Notes: generated from the sequence alone by a model not told the origin. Counted from the first letter of the stretch, positions 1-9,709 are shown. The stretch is DNA of 64,000 nt from Psychrobacillus sp032154225 (GCF_032154225.1 NZ_JALDYF010000005.1:186001-250000); one strand, 5' to 3'. A program made the numbers and translations.

Positions 1-1
1 A

Positions 2-2068
2 ACCGGGGAAGGGAAAACATTAGTTGCTACTCTTCCAGCATATGTGATGGCGCTTTACGGCAATGGTACGCATATTATTACAGCAAATGAATACTTAGCT
101 ACGCGAGATTTTGAAGAAACAAAACCTCTATTTGAATTTTTAGGTTTAACGGTTGGATTAAACGTTTCTGGAATCGATAGTGGTGAAAAACAAGCTGCAT
201 ATAATTGTGATATTACTTATGGTACTGGTACTGAATTCGGCTTTGATTATTTAAGAGATCATATGGTGCAAGGCCAAGGCCAATTAGTGCAGCGCCCTCT
301 TTTTTACGCTTTAATTGATGAAGTCGATAGTATTTTAATCGATGAAGCAAGAACTCCATTAATCATTGCAGGGAAATCAAACGCAAGTTTAAACTTATTT
401 CCAATCATGCATCTTGTAGTGGATTCTTTCAAAGAAGGCGAAGACTATGATCATTATCCTGAAACGAAGCAAATTGTACTATTAGATGGCGGTGCCGATC
501 GTTTAGAAGCTGCATTTGGCATTAAAAATGTATATGACAGCGAACATCGTGAATTCATGCATATTGCCATGCAAACGCTTCGTGCGAAAGTTATTATGCA
601 TAAAGACGTAGATTATATTGTAAAAGACGATAAAATTATGATTGTTGACCCTTATACAGGTCGTGTGATGGATGGTCGTACATACAGTGACGGGCTCCAC
701 CAAGCAATAGAAGCAAAAGAAAAAGTTTCTTTAAAAGAAGAAAACAATACACAAGCTTCTGTTACGATCCAACATTATTTCAGATTGTATAAGCATGTTT
801 CCGGTATGACTGGTAGTGCCGTACCTTCCAAAGAAGAGTTTTGGGAAACATATAATTTACGAGTGACCGAAATTCCAACAAACAAACCAAATAAGCGAAT
901 CGATATGGAAACGCTTGTTTATTTAACATATGATGATAAAACAAAAAAAATTGTCGATGAGATTAAAAAATTCCATGAAATTAAAAGACCTGTTTTAATT
1001 GGAACGACGTCTATTGAGCAATCCGAAAAACTTTCTACTTATTTAAAAGAATTGAAAATTGAACATTCTATTTTAAATGCCAAAACAGAAGAAGATGAAG
1101 CAGAACTTATCTCAATTGCTGGGCAATTAAATAAAATAATGATTGCAACAAATATGGCTGGCCGTGGAACAGACATTATTCTTGGAGAAGGTGTCGCTGA
1201 ACTTGGAGGTTTGCATATTATCGGCACTGAGCTTCATAGCAGTGCGCGAATTGATATGCAGCTTCGTGGTCGCGGAGGTCGCCAAGGTGATCCTGGTAGT
1301 ACACAATTTATCGTTTCTTTAGAAGATGAGTTATTCTATTATTACGATGAAGAAGAATTTGCGAAATACAAAGGCAAAGTTAAAACAAATGATGCTGGTC
1401 TAATTAGTGCACCAAATCCAACGAAGTTTGTATACAATGTACAAAATGTAATCGAAGGTATGCATTTTTCTAGTCGTTCTCATTTATTGAAAATAGACGA
1501 AATTAGTAATGATCAACAAAAAGTAATGTACAACTATCGCGAAAAAGCATTATATGTAGAAAATATGCAATCACTTATAGAAAGTGCTTTGCAAGAACGC
1601 TTTTATGGTCTGGTAGAAGAAATTCCTGAACTAAACATAGAAGAATCTGATAGCCATTCTCTTTTAAAAGAAATAGTCGATGAGATTAAAATTATGAACA
1701 TGTTAACGTCTAAAGACGAAAGCAATTTCACATCGCTCGATTCGGACAATAAAGAGAAACTAACAAAAACATTAGAAGAAGTTTACAATGATGCATTAAA
1801 TATATTAAGCAGTGATGATGCTACAGGCGCTATTTGGCACGATATTCAATCGATTTACTTAGAAACATTGGATCGTTATTGGATTACTCATTTAGATAAT
1901 CTTCATCATTTAAAAGAAGGTCTCGGTATTCGAGGTTATTCACAAGAAGATCCTTATCGACTATTCTCTTTCGATGCACTTCATTTGTTCAATGAAATGC
2001 TTCACTCTTTCAACAGAGATATTATTCGTTACTATTTGCATGTACACGCATCGAAAAACGAACAATAA
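2..2068 (+). CDS. secA2: Accessory Sec translocase ATPase SecA2 (5' end cut by window)
   Basis: ATPase motor of the accessory Sec pathway, which in S-layer-forming bacilli exports a subset of surface proteins through SecYEG. The reading frame is open from base 2, so the gene begins before the window and only the last 688 residues are seen. It opens inside the Walker A motif (TGEGKT), then shows Walker B (DEVDSILIDEAR), the preprotein cross-linking region, VSGMTGSA and the helicase motifs NMAGRGTDIILGEG and QLRGRGGRQGDPG. It ends at LHVHASKNEQ without the cysteine-rich zinc-binding tail of housekeeping SecA. The missing tail and the convergent slaP gene point to SecA2 rather than SecA1. The downstream hairpin is shared with slaP. 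Confidence 0.9.
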   Translation, partial: TGEGKTLVATLPAYVMALYGNGTHIITANEYLATRDFEETKPLFEFLGLTVGLNVSGIDSGEKQAAYNCDITYGTGTEFGFDYLRDHMVQGQGQLVQRPLFYALIDEVDSILIDEARTPLIIAGKSNASLNLFPIMHLVVDSFKEGEDYDHYPETKQIVLLDGGADRLEAAFGIKNVYDSEHREFMHIAMQTLRAKVIMHKDVDYIVKDDKIMIVDPYTGRVMDGRTYSDGLHQAIEAKEKVSLKEENNTQASVTIQHYFRLYKHVSGMTGSAVPSKEEFWETYNLRVTEIPTNKPNKRIDMETLVYLTYDDKTKKIVDEIKKFHEIKRPVLIGTTSIEQSEKLSTYLKELKIEHSILNAKTEEDEAELISIAGQLNKIMIATNMAGRGTDIILGEGVAELGGLHIIGTELHSSARIDMQLRGRGGRQGDPGSTQFIVSLEDELFYYYDEEEFAKYKGKVKTNDAGLISAPNPTKFVYNVQNVIEGMHFSSRSHLLKIDEISNDQQKVMYNYREKALYVENMQSLIESALQERFYGLVEEIPELNIEESDSHSLLKEIVDEIKIMNMLTSKDESNFTSLDSDNKEKLTKTLEEVYNDALNILSSDDATGAIWHDIQSIYLETLDRYWITHLDNLHHLKEGLGIRGYSQEDPYRLFSFDALHLFNEMLHSFNRDIIRYYLHVHASKNEQ

Positions 2069-2075
2069 GAAATGC

Positions 2076-2190
2076 GTATGCACCTATGTCTGCCCCGACA
2101 GGCAAATGGGGAAAAGCGAGGAGGCAGTTCCTCAGCCATCACAGCTTTTTCACATTTGACCCCGAGGGGCTAGGTGCTGAAGCTAGACAA
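2076..2190. repeat. GC-richer structured intergenic element
   Basis: About 115 bases between the secA2 stop and the terminator, clearly richer in G+C than the flanks and not coding. It contains short complementary blocks (CCCCGAC/CCCCGAGGGG and CTAGGTGCTGAAGCTAG). It resembles the short imperfect intergenic elements common in Planococcaceae, but only one copy is in this window, so calling it a repeat is inference. Confidence 0.4.
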
Positions 2191-2194
2191 TAAG

Positions 2195-2237
2195 AAAAGG
2201 TCAGTACAGCGGAAAAATCCATTGTACTGACCTTTTT
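2195..2237. terminator. Bidirectional terminator between secA2 and slaP
   Basis: Near-perfect stem of 13-14 bp (AAGGTCAGTACA pairing with TGTACTGACCTT) with A-rich left and T-rich right flanks, in the convergent gap. It can end both transcripts. Confidence 0.85.
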
Positions 2238-2239
2238 TA

Positions 2240-3061
2240 TTATAAAGTTTGTGGGATCATTTCAATTTTCCAAGAGCTGAAATCTGGATTTTCTTTTATG
2301 AACACTTCTTTTGAGAACGACAAACTAATCGGTCGTGCTTGTTTCGAAGCAATCTCAAACTCTCCAATTGGGAAGCCTAGTTTACATACCATTTCTCCAG
2401 TTGCATCAAATAACTGAATCGGCAAGTTTTCAATTGTTAATGTCTCTGTAAATCCATTACGGATAATAATATAAATTTGTACTGCTTCTTCCGTTTCATA
2501 AAAATGGAATCCAACAATTGAAATTTCATTTACTTTAATCGGCTCTAAAGTAGAAACTAACTCCTTCACATAAACCTGTTGATCTTCTGTTAAACCATTC
2601 GACCAATTTTCATCTAAGTACAAATCGAAATCTTTCACTACTTTTTCATAGTATTCAAATACCATTTCAAAGTCCATTTCGTTTGTAATCTCATCAAGCG
2701 AAACGAGTAAATCTTCTTTCTCAAATAAAAACTTCCACGGTCTAGCTGTACATGGTTCCAATTCACCAAACAATTGCATATCAAATTGCTTCTTCGCTAA
2801 TTCTTTTCCTTCTTTATCTTTTACGATAAGAACAACTTGCTCCAATTGCAATTTCTTCGGTAAAGAATGTCTTAATATAGCAGTAACAACTATATCTTCA
2901 CTCACTTTATATAATTTCACTCCATGAACATGAAGTTGGTTTGCTTCTAAATCTTCTAGCTGTTGATGAAAATATTGGTAAATATATTTTTCTTGTGCAG
3001 GTATATCCCAATCTGTCGAAAAGCTTAGTTCTGTTTTATATGTGTTAGATACGTTTGTCAT
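2240..3061 (-). CDS. slaP: Accessory Sec S-layer assembly protein SlaP
   Basis: 273-residue acidic cytoplasmic protein with no signal peptide or membrane segment. Two copies of one domain are visible, at about residues 65-125 (LPKKLQLEQVVLIVKDKEGK...FLFEKED) and 190-270 (RNGFTETLTIENLPIQLFDATGE...ISLSFSKEVF). Both have the alternating hydrophobic beta pattern of the duplicated SLAP domain. In Bacillus anthracis SlaP works with SecA2 in S-layer protein secretion, and this gene lies tail to tail with secA2. The start at 3061 has an AGAAGGGA ribosome binding site. Assignment rests on domain pattern and context. Confidence 0.8.
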   Translation of the reverse strand: MTNVSNTYKTELSFSTDWDIPAQEKYIYQYFHQQLEDLEANQLHVHGVKLYKVSEDIVVTAILRHSLPKKLQLEQVVLIVKDKEGKELAKKQFDMQLFGELEPCTARPWKFLFEKEDLLVSLDEITNEMDFEMVFEYYEKVVKDFDLYLDENWSNGLTEDQQVYVKELVSTLEPIKVNEISIVGFHFYETEEAVQIYIIIRNGFTETLTIENLPIQLFDATGEMVCKLGFPIGEFEIASKQARPISLSFSKEVFIKENPDFSSWKIEMIPQTL

Positions 3062-3111
3062 GTGAAAGTCCCTTCTTTTTTAAAATATGTTTTAAGTATA
3101 ACATAACAAAA

Positions 3112-3137
3112 CGCTCAACCAAATTTCCGGTCGAGCG
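3112..3137 (-). terminator. Terminator of the chemoreceptor gene
   Basis: CGCTCAACC pairs with GGTCGAGCG (one wobble), followed on the minus strand by TTTTGTT. It lies 13 bases past the stop of the gene ending at 3150. Confidence 0.7.
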
Positions 3138-3149
3138 CTGGCACAACGT

Positions 3150-4886
3150 TTAAGTAAATCTCGCAACAAGCTCGTGCATTTTTTCTGCCTCTTCTTGCAA
3201 CTCAAGTGCAGAGGTCATAATAGAATGTATCGCATTATTTTGTTCATCAATAGATGCATTCATTTCTTCAGTTGCAGCTGCTGACTCTCCAGCAACCATC
3301 GCAATATGTGAAATAGACTCAACCACTACTTCTCGATTTTTAGTCATTTCATTCATTTCTTCATCTAAGAAAGCTAAGTCTTCTTTTATTTGCTTAATAG
3401 ATTCTGATAAATCCACAAATGATTGCTTTGTATCATCTACAGAATGAATCTGTTCCACAGAAATTTTCAACGTATCTTCCATCTGCATTTGAGCGGACTT
3501 TGTATCCGATTCGATTTGGACAAGCAGCATTTTCACATTATTTGTAGCATCCTGTGTTCCTTCTGAAAGTTTTCGAACTTCATCTGCTACAACCGCAAAA
3601 CCTTTTCCATGCTCACCAGCTCGAGCAGCTTCAATACTTGCATTTAAAGCTAATAAATTCGTTTGATCAGAGATATTTGTAATTGTTTGAACAATCTCAG
3701 TAATTTGTCCCATTCTAGTTGTTAACTGTTCGAAATTTTTGCGTAAAGCTTCTATAACTCCATGAAACTTGTCTGTATTTGTCGCCAAATAATTTACATT
3801 TGAAAGTCCATTTTCTTGTAAAGTCGTCATCTTTGAAACATCTTCAATAATATAATTATATTGGTCTGTTGTTTTCATAATTATATCCGAAAGATTATTT
3901 ACTTTCTCAATAGCTGTTTCAGCATTTACTGCTTGCATGACCGCACCTTTCGAAACTTCTGTAATTGCATTTGTTATTTCAACTGCAGATGCTGTCGTTT
4001 CTTCCGTAATGGCACTTAACATTTCCGAAGAAACTCTCATATGTTCAGAGCTTTCTCGGGTTTGCCCAACCATTATTTCCAAGCTGCTTTTCATTTCATT
4101 CACATTTTGTGCAAGCTTTCCTAACTCATCCTTCGTTTCTATTGGAACAAGTGATCCACTTAGCTTTCCTTCCGCAATATCCGAAGTAAGATGCATAATT
4201 TTTTGAATGTAAACAGTCATTTTTCCGGCAAAAAACCAAAACAATCCAACTCCTACAATTAGTGAACCAATTATTGCAAGAATAGATGTTTTTAATACTG
4301 CCATTGCCCCTCCATTGAAATCTACTTCATATGTTCCTGCCGCAATAGTCCATCCCCAATTCGGGTCTAACATACTATACGTAATTTTTGGTTCAATTTT
4401 ATCGGGATTGGAAGGAAGGGGCCAATCATATGAGACAAATCCTCCTCCACTTTTAGCAACTTCGATTACTTCTCGAATAAAATAACGACCATCATCCGTT
4501 TGTTCATCGTATAAGCTTTGGCCCTCTAAGCTAGGATGCACTTGCAATACGCCTGATTCATCCACTGCATAAAAGTAAAAGTTCTCACCATACTTAGCAG
4601 GATTCGCAATAGATCTCTTATTTTCCGCATCCACTGGTCCAATCATCTTCTCCCCAACTCTTGCTTGTGCAGCTTCCAAACTTATGGAACCGCTTTCAAC
4701 TTGTTCATTAAGTTCATCGATTAAATCTATAATAGCGAATGTTCCATTTTGAAGTCCTACTTCTCCTAAGTAATCCAACTCTGATTTTGCAACACTATAA
4801 TTCATGATTCCTACAGTAAGTAGGGGAATAATTATAACGACAGCAGCTAATAGTACTAATTTGTTTCGAACGGAACTCATCAACAT
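3150..4886 (-). CDS. Methyl-accepting chemotaxis protein with extracellular Cache domain
   Basis: 578-residue transmembrane chemoreceptor. In order: an N-terminal membrane helix (residues about 8-30), an extracytoplasmic single-Cache-type sensor (about 35-190, with NFYFYAVDESGVLQVHPSLEGQ), a second membrane helix (about 200-222), a HAMP linker, and a long coiled-coil signalling domain. The signalling tip carries the conserved ISDQTNLLALNASIEAARAGEHGKGFAVVADEVRKL, which contacts CheA/CheW. Ligand unknown. GGGAGGG lies just upstream; either the ATG at 4886 or the one at 4880 could start. It stands alone, with no chemotaxis genes adjacent. Confidence 0.93.
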   Translation of the reverse strand: MLMSSVRNKLVLLAAVVIIIPLLTVGIMNYSVAKSELDYLGEVGLQNGTFAIIDLIDELNEQVESGSISLEAAQARVGEKMIGPVDAENKRSIANPAKYGENFYFYAVDESGVLQVHPSLEGQSLYDEQTDDGRYFIREVIEVAKSGGGFVSYDWPLPSNPDKIEPKITYSMLDPNWGWTIAAGTYEVDFNGGAMAVLKTSILAIIGSLIVGVGLFWFFAGKMTVYIQKIMHLTSDIAEGKLSGSLVPIETKDELGKLAQNVNEMKSSLEIMVGQTRESSEHMRVSSEMLSAITEETTASAVEITNAITEVSKGAVMQAVNAETAIEKVNNLSDIIMKTTDQYNYIIEDVSKMTTLQENGLSNVNYLATNTDKFHGVIEALRKNFEQLTTRMGQITEIVQTITNISDQTNLLALNASIEAARAGEHGKGFAVVADEVRKLSEGTQDATNNVKMLLVQIESDTKSAQMQMEDTLKISVEQIHSVDDTKQSFVDLSESIKQIKEDLAFLDEEMNEMTKNREVVVESISHIAMVAGESAAATEEMNASIDEQNNAIHSIMTSALELQEEAEKMHELVARFT

Positions 4887-4984
4887 TAATCCCTCCCTTT
4901 CTTTCCATTATAGAAATAAAGAAAGACAAAACATATACAAATTTGCTTTTCGAGGCATTATTTGTTACATATTTGTGGCTACAA

Positions 4985-5015
4985 AAAAGGCTACCTTTTT
5001 TGTAGGTAACCTTTT
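4985..5015 (-). terminator. Terminator of the beta-propeller gene
   Basis: AAAAGGCTACC pairs with GGTAACCTTTT (one wobble) just past the stop at 5023, with an A-rich left flank giving a U tract on the minus strand. Confidence 0.7.
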
Positions 5016-5022
5016 TCATATA

Positions 5023-6957
5023 TTATTTTTTATATCGCCATACATCTCCACCCGTAGTGAAATAAATATGTCCATCTCCACCTAAAGCAACACCATTCGC
5101 ATGTTGATCTCCAAGCATTTCTAATTTTAGTGAAGTAGCATGGATTCGGAACAGTTTATTTTCAATTGTTCCGTACATATAGCCATCCTTTCCATCAACA
5201 ATAGAGCCATTTTTAATTTGTCCACTTGTTCTAGCGACAACAGAAATCGATTGCATCTTCTTTGTTTTAGGATTATATACGAAGGCAGATCCATCTGCTA
5301 AGCCCCAAATAGTAGAAGAAGGACCAGTTGCCATGGCTGAAATCAGTCTAGCTTTCGCTATCGGAGCTGCAAGCTCTTCAGGCTTAGCATTCACATTACT
5401 AGCAGAAATTCGGAAAAACTTTGCAGTGCCAATCCCATTTGGATTACTATTCGCAAATGAAGAAGTACCCCCGTAAAAATAACCGTTTGAATATGTTAAA
5501 GCAACTACACTTTGGTTTGGAAATAAAGCTTTACGATGAGATACTTTTTTTGTATTTATATTGTAATAACTAAAGCTACCTGAGACCGTCCCTTGCTTTG
5601 GATGCGAGCCTACAGCAAGCATTTTTTCAGCAGGTGCAACAGCAAGCGAGATTGGACGATTTTGTCCCATTTGAGCAACTGAAAAAATAGTCGTCCCATA
5701 TGGACTCGTTTTCGGATGATAATACATCACATCCCCAGCTGGATACACCCCTAAATACATTCCTTTGTCATAAGGAGCCATCCCTTCTACTTGCCCAATA
5801 CCTAAAATTTGCTTTTTACTTTGATCAAGCGGATTTAGTATTGCTACTTGACCTGACACATAGCCACTTGTAAAAATATTGCCCGCTTCATCTGACTTGA
5901 TTGTATGGATCGGAACGCTTTGTTCAGGCAAAACCAGTTTAGAAATTTCTACACTATTAGTTGATACATTATATAGTAAGTGAGTACCCGTATTCCCTAA
6001 CAGTCCCGTCAGCATTGTTTCACCTGAAGCTAATTTCACGAAATCTAAAGACACAGCTTCCGTTCCTGCTAAATTCACTTTCATATCTTCAGCAGATTTT
6101 GTTTTCATATTAAAACGATACAAACTAGTAGATGAATTTTGCATATAAGAATAATAAACATTACCATCTATAGGAGAAGCTGGTGAAACACCTCTTGATC
6201 CCGCAGGTAGCTCTTTTAAAAACTTATTTGTACTAGCTTCAAAAACTAACACTTTTTTACTTGGACTAACTTTCGCAAAAATATATCCTCCAGCAAAATC
6301 TAAATCATATACATCACTTTCTTTTTTATACGCTGGTGGCAAAATTTCTTTTTTCGCATTCGTTTTTAAATCCCATACGATAAGAGATGCTTTGGAACCA
6401 GAGCCTACAAACAAACGGTTAGAGCCTTTTTGTAAAGCTATACTTCGGGCATTTTTCTGCACGCCAGTTGCGGCACCAAGTGTTGTGAATTTTCCTTTTT
6501 CAAATTTAAACACTTTCCCATTAGGAGCCGTACTTCCATAAATAGCATTTCCAACTACTTCTAAGTCTAATATAGATGTATGACTATTATCAGGAGTTCC
6601 ATGATTCGTAAGTTTTTTAGTTACCGGATTATAACTATATAATACCGCAGTAGGCGTTCCACCAATCCACGCTTGACCACTAGCATCCGTTGTAATCGCC
6701 CACGCCGCTGAAGATTTAGGTAATTTCACTTCATGAACCAACTCTTTTGATGGCAATTTATAAACAGCAAGCGCTGCTGGATCTCCTTGTAAAATAACAT
6801 ATTGATACGCAACATCATTTACGGTTGCCGCTGCCCCACTCATTGCAACAGAACGCACAAATGAAGCCCCTACCTTCTCTGTCTTAGTTGCAGCCGACAC
6901 TTGTAAACTGCTACATAATAAAATAAACAATACCGCTAATACTGCAAACTTCTTCAT
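5023..6957 (-). CDS. Secreted beta-propeller protein of unknown function
   Basis: 644-residue exported protein. A signal peptide (MKKFAVLAVLFILLCSSLQVSA, cleavage before ATKTEK) is followed by serial 40-60-residue beta-rich repeats, such as YSYNPVTKKLTNHG, VWDLKTNAKKEI, YYNINTKKVSHR and VYNPKTKKMQSI. These are typical of YVTN/WD-like propeller blades. I chose the ATG at 6957 because GGGGGAT lies 5-10 bases upstream; a TTG four codons earlier would overlap that site. No catalytic motif is recognised. It could be a ligand-binding or enzyme-like propeller (the lactonase fold is one possibility). It is transcribed alone. Confidence 0.75.
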   Translation of the reverse strand: MKKFAVLAVLFILLCSSLQVSAATKTEKVGASFVRSVAMSGAAATVNDVAYQYVILQGDPAALAVYKLPSKELVHEVKLPKSSAAWAITTDASGQAWIGGTPTAVLYSYNPVTKKLTNHGTPDNSHTSILDLEVVGNAIYGSTAPNGKVFKFEKGKFTTLGAATGVQKNARSIALQKGSNRLFVGSGSKASLIVWDLKTNAKKEILPPAYKKESDVYDLDFAGGYIFAKVSPSKKVLVFEASTNKFLKELPAGSRGVSPASPIDGNVYYSYMQNSSTSLYRFNMKTKSAEDMKVNLAGTEAVSLDFVKLASGETMLTGLLGNTGTHLLYNVSTNSVEISKLVLPEQSVPIHTIKSDEAGNIFTSGYVSGQVAILNPLDQSKKQILGIGQVEGMAPYDKGMYLGVYPAGDVMYYHPKTSPYGTTIFSVAQMGQNRPISLAVAPAEKMLAVGSHPKQGTVSGSFSYYNINTKKVSHRKALFPNQSVVALTYSNGYFYGGTSSFANSNPNGIGTAKFFRISASNVNAKPEELAAPIAKARLISAMATGPSSTIWGLADGSAFVYNPKTKKMQSISVVARTSGQIKNGSIVDGKDGYMYGTIENKLFRIHATSLKLEMLGDQHANGVALGGDGHIYFTTGGDVWRYKK

Positions 6958-7177
6958 AATATCCCCCAATTTTTAAACTTATATCTCCTTCTCATTTTAT
7001 CGAATTTACAGGGAATTACTAGAAATATTTCCCGAGAAATAATAATAGATTCGACAAAGAAGGCAGTTTCCTTCTAAACGTTTAAGATTAGCATTCTAAA
7101 TACATACTAGTTATTAATATTTTCTAATTACATTTCATACATTTAACCATACATGTGTAATGAAAGAATCGAGGTCC

Positions 7178-8086
7178 ATGATGAGAAAGAAAAGAATATG
7201 GATATTACTTATAGCAAGCTTTTTTCTAGGTTGTACCGTATACGCAAGCACTCTTTACAAAGATGTCTCTACTACACTCGAAACAATTCACGAACCAGAA
7301 ATACGTAAAGTCTCTGAACTAAGAACAGAGAAAGTCGAGCTAGTAGAAAAAGAACCTTTTTCATTACTTTTACTTGGTGTTGATGAACGCGAGAATGATG
7401 TCGGTCGCTCTGATACAATCATTGTACTAACAGTAAATCCAACTACTAACTCCACTAAGATGATTAGTATTCCAAGAGATACGTATACTGAAATTATCGG
7501 GAAAGCAAAGCTTGATAAAATCAATCACGCCTATGCATTTGGTGGAATGGACATGTCCTTACTGACAGTTGAAAACTTACTCGGTATACCGATCGATTAT
7601 GTAATCCAAGTAAATATGGAAAGTTTTTTAGAAATTGTAGATATTGTTGGTGGTGTTACAGTAGAAAATGACCTTGCTTTTTTAGTCGATGATGTTGAAT
7701 ATAAAAAAGGCTCCATTCATTTAACTGGAGAACAAGCACTTGGTTATGTGCAAATGCGAATGGATGATCCTCTTGGTGATTTCGGAAGACAAGCACGACA
7801 AAAACAAGTACTGCAAGCTATTTTGCGAGAAGGAGCTTCTCTAAACAGTTTATGGAATTATAAAGAGCTACTGGCATCTCTCCAACAAAATATACGAACA
7901 AATATGACTTTTGAACAAATGGTTGATATACAAAAAGGCTATAAAAACTCGCTCAATCAAATAGACTCGTTATCTTTTCAAAAAGGTGAAGGAAAACGCA
8001 TCGATGGCATTTGGTATTATTTAATGGATGAAAACGAGCTCTCAACTGTAACAAAAAGTTTAAAGGAGCATTTAGAACTCAAATAA
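7178..8086 (+). CDS. LytR-CpsA-Psr (LCP) family glycopolymer transferase
   Basis: About 302 residues: a short cytoplasmic N terminus rich in R/K, one membrane helix (IWILLIASFFLGCTVYAS), then an extracellular LCP domain from about residue 55. Conserved elements are FSLLLLGVDERE, RSDTIIVLTVNP, MISIPRDTY, KLDKINHAYAFGG, MESFLEIVDIVGGV and LTGEQALGYVQMRMDDPLGDFGRQARQKQVL. The arginines bind the polyprenyl pyrophosphate. LCP enzymes attach wall teichoic acid or other anionic polymer to peptidoglycan. GAGGT lies immediately before tandem ATGs at 7178 and 7181. A farther ATG at 7160 precedes this site and is less likely. Confidence 0.9.
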   Translation: MMRKKRIWILLIASFFLGCTVYASTLYKDVSTTLETIHEPEIRKVSELRTEKVELVEKEPFSLLLLGVDERENDVGRSDTIIVLTVNPTTNSTKMISIPRDTYTEIIGKAKLDKINHAYAFGGMDMSLLTVENLLGIPIDYVIQVNMESFLEIVDIVGGVTVENDLAFLVDDVEYKKGSIHLTGEQALGYVQMRMDDPLGDFGRQARQKQVLQAILREGASLNSLWNYKELLASLQQNIRTNMTFEQMVDIQKGYKNSLNQIDSLSFQKGEGKRIDGIWYYLMDENELSTVTKSLKEHLELK

Positions 8087-8088
8087 AG

Positions 8089-8124
8089 AAAACTAGCATC
8101 CCTACTTACAGGTATGCTAGTTTT
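8089..8124. terminator. Bidirectional terminator
   Basis: AAAACTAGCAT pairs with ATGCTAGTTTT (11 bp, 14-base loop) between convergent genes. Confidence 0.85.
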
Positions 8125-8128
8125 TCAA

Positions 8129-9244
8129 TTATTTTAACACCAAAGTACGATTCTTATTCGACTTATTATCTTTATAGTGTAGAGTACTACCTTTTACAAC
8201 TAAATCTTGTACATGAATAGAATTTATTTGACTTTTTCCTTTTCCGTCCAATTTCATTTTATATAAATAACCACTCTTTGAGTAGTTACTATAATAAATC
8301 CATTGACCGTGAATAGCGAAATAAGGAACTTTATCATTCGTTACTTTAGAAACTTTACTACTTTTTTTATCCATTTTGTATAACAATTCGTCCTTTCCAT
8401 TCGTATAGTAATACGCTCCGTCTTTTTCAATCATTTTTTCCATTAGATGAAAATAGCTAAACTTATTACTTTTTGCTATTAGGTAGTCTTTTTCATTCCA
8501 CTGATGATCTTTTTTCAATTGCTCATTAGTCATTAAGAAATAATTGTAATTCACATTTGGTTTATTCGGAACTGGATCATTCCAAGTAGCATCGACATGA
8601 TAATACTCACCATCCACTTTCACGAGATTCCAAGAGTGATTAACACCTTTACTTGTTCCAGCAACAAATAAAGTCTCAACTCCTACTTTATTCAGCAATA
8701 ATTGCATCGATTTCGTATATCCATCACAAACAGCAGTTTTGTTAAATAAAGCTCCCTCAACTCCATACGACTCTTTTGGAAGGTCTTTTGTTCTCGTGTC
8801 GTAAGCAATCGTCATAACTAAATAATCATGAATTTGTTTTACCTTTTCTAAATCACTCATGTCTTTTTTGATCGTTGTTTTGATAATACGATCCACTTCA
8901 ACATCGATTTTTTTCTTTTTATCTAAAATTGTTTGCGTGTCATCATTGTATTTGAAATTAATCGTGCCATCAGAAGACGTATTCACAGATGCATAATAAA
9001 AAATAGATGGGTTATTATCTACCGCTTTATTTACAAGGTCACTAATTTCCATGTAATTTACTTCATCTGGGTTAAATTTTGCACTAGCCTCAACTTTTAA
9101 AAGACTTTCTACAATGCTATTATAAGCTTTTTGCTTCTCATTACTTAATATAGCTATAGTAGAAACTTCTTTTGCAAAACTCTGTATTGGAAAGATGCTC
9201 AAAATTAATGTAATAGCAATTGCAAGTTTCGTTATTTGCTTCAT
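8129..9244 (-). CDS. Secreted transglutaminase-like protein with C-terminal beta repeats
   Basis: 371 residues with a signal peptide (MKQITKLAIAITLILSIFPIQSFA). A transglutaminase/protease-like core spans about residues 105-225. The presumed nucleophile cysteine is in KTAVCDGYTKSMQLLL, histidine in GVNHSWNLVKVDG and aspartate in YYHVDATWNDPV, giving the Cys-His-Asp triad. The C-terminal third has short repeats (GAYYYTNGKDELLYKMDKKS, GQWIYYSNYSKSGYLYKM) of the DUF5050-like beta type often found on surface proteins. A strong AGGAGGAAT ribosome binding site fixes the start. It may cross-link or cleave wall-associated proteins; the substrate is unknown. Confidence 0.85.
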   Translation of the reverse strand: MKQITKLAIAITLILSIFPIQSFAKEVSTIAILSNEKQKAYNSIVESLLKVEASAKFNPDEVNYMEISDLVNKAVDNNPSIFYYASVNTSSDGTINFKYNDDTQTILDKKKKIDVEVDRIIKTTIKKDMSDLEKVKQIHDYLVMTIAYDTRTKDLPKESYGVEGALFNKTAVCDGYTKSMQLLLNKVGVETLFVAGTSKGVNHSWNLVKVDGEYYHVDATWNDPVPNKPNVNYNYFLMTNEQLKKDHQWNEKDYLIAKSNKFSYFHLMEKMIEKDGAYYYTNGKDELLYKMDKKSSKVSKVTNDKVPYFAIHGQWIYYSNYSKSGYLYKMKLDGKGKSQINSIHVQDLVVKGSTLHYKDNKSNKNRTLVLK

Positions 9245-9493
9245 CTTTATTCCTCCTACTCAATCATGAATTAATTATAGTTCATAATCTTCTATGATTA
9301 CACCCAACATTAGTTCGAATATCATGTTTTTTCGTTGTTTTAAGAAAAAATTAAAATAACTAAATACCTATCTTTATAATGAATTTAAATTATAATGAAA
9401 AATTACCGTTATTATCAATCGATAATAATATTTTTCAGATATAAAAAGCATTTGAAAACGACATAGTCACTTCCAACTGCTTTTACACTATAT

Positions 9494-9709
9494 TTATAAA
9501 ATGATTCTAATTTGCTCGATTCTTTCCATTTCCAATTCGGTTACTTTTGCAATTAACTCAACCGATAGGTTTTCCAGCAGCATTCCGCGGACTACTTGTT
9601 CAGTTCCTTTTTCTATTCCTCGTTCGATTCCCTTTTCAATTCCTCTTTGTTTAGTTGTACAACAGACTAAAATAGTGGTAGATTCTTTCATTGAAACAAA
9701 CTTGTCCAT
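9494..9709 (-). pseudogene. C-terminal remnant of an Rpn/PD-(D/E)XK-family transposase-like nuclease
   Basis: The 71-residue reading frame contains RGIEKGIERGIEKGTEQVVRGMLLENLSVELIAKVTELEMERIEQI. This is the usual charged helical tail of Rpn-type recombination-promoting nuclease and transposase proteins. The nuclease domain that should precede it (about 200 residues) is missing; upstream sequence has no matching frame before the terminator at 9771. No good ribosome binding site is seen. I read it as a decayed fragment, not an active gene. The 250 bp between it and the transglutaminase-like gene is AT-rich with nothing recognised. Confidence 0.6.
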
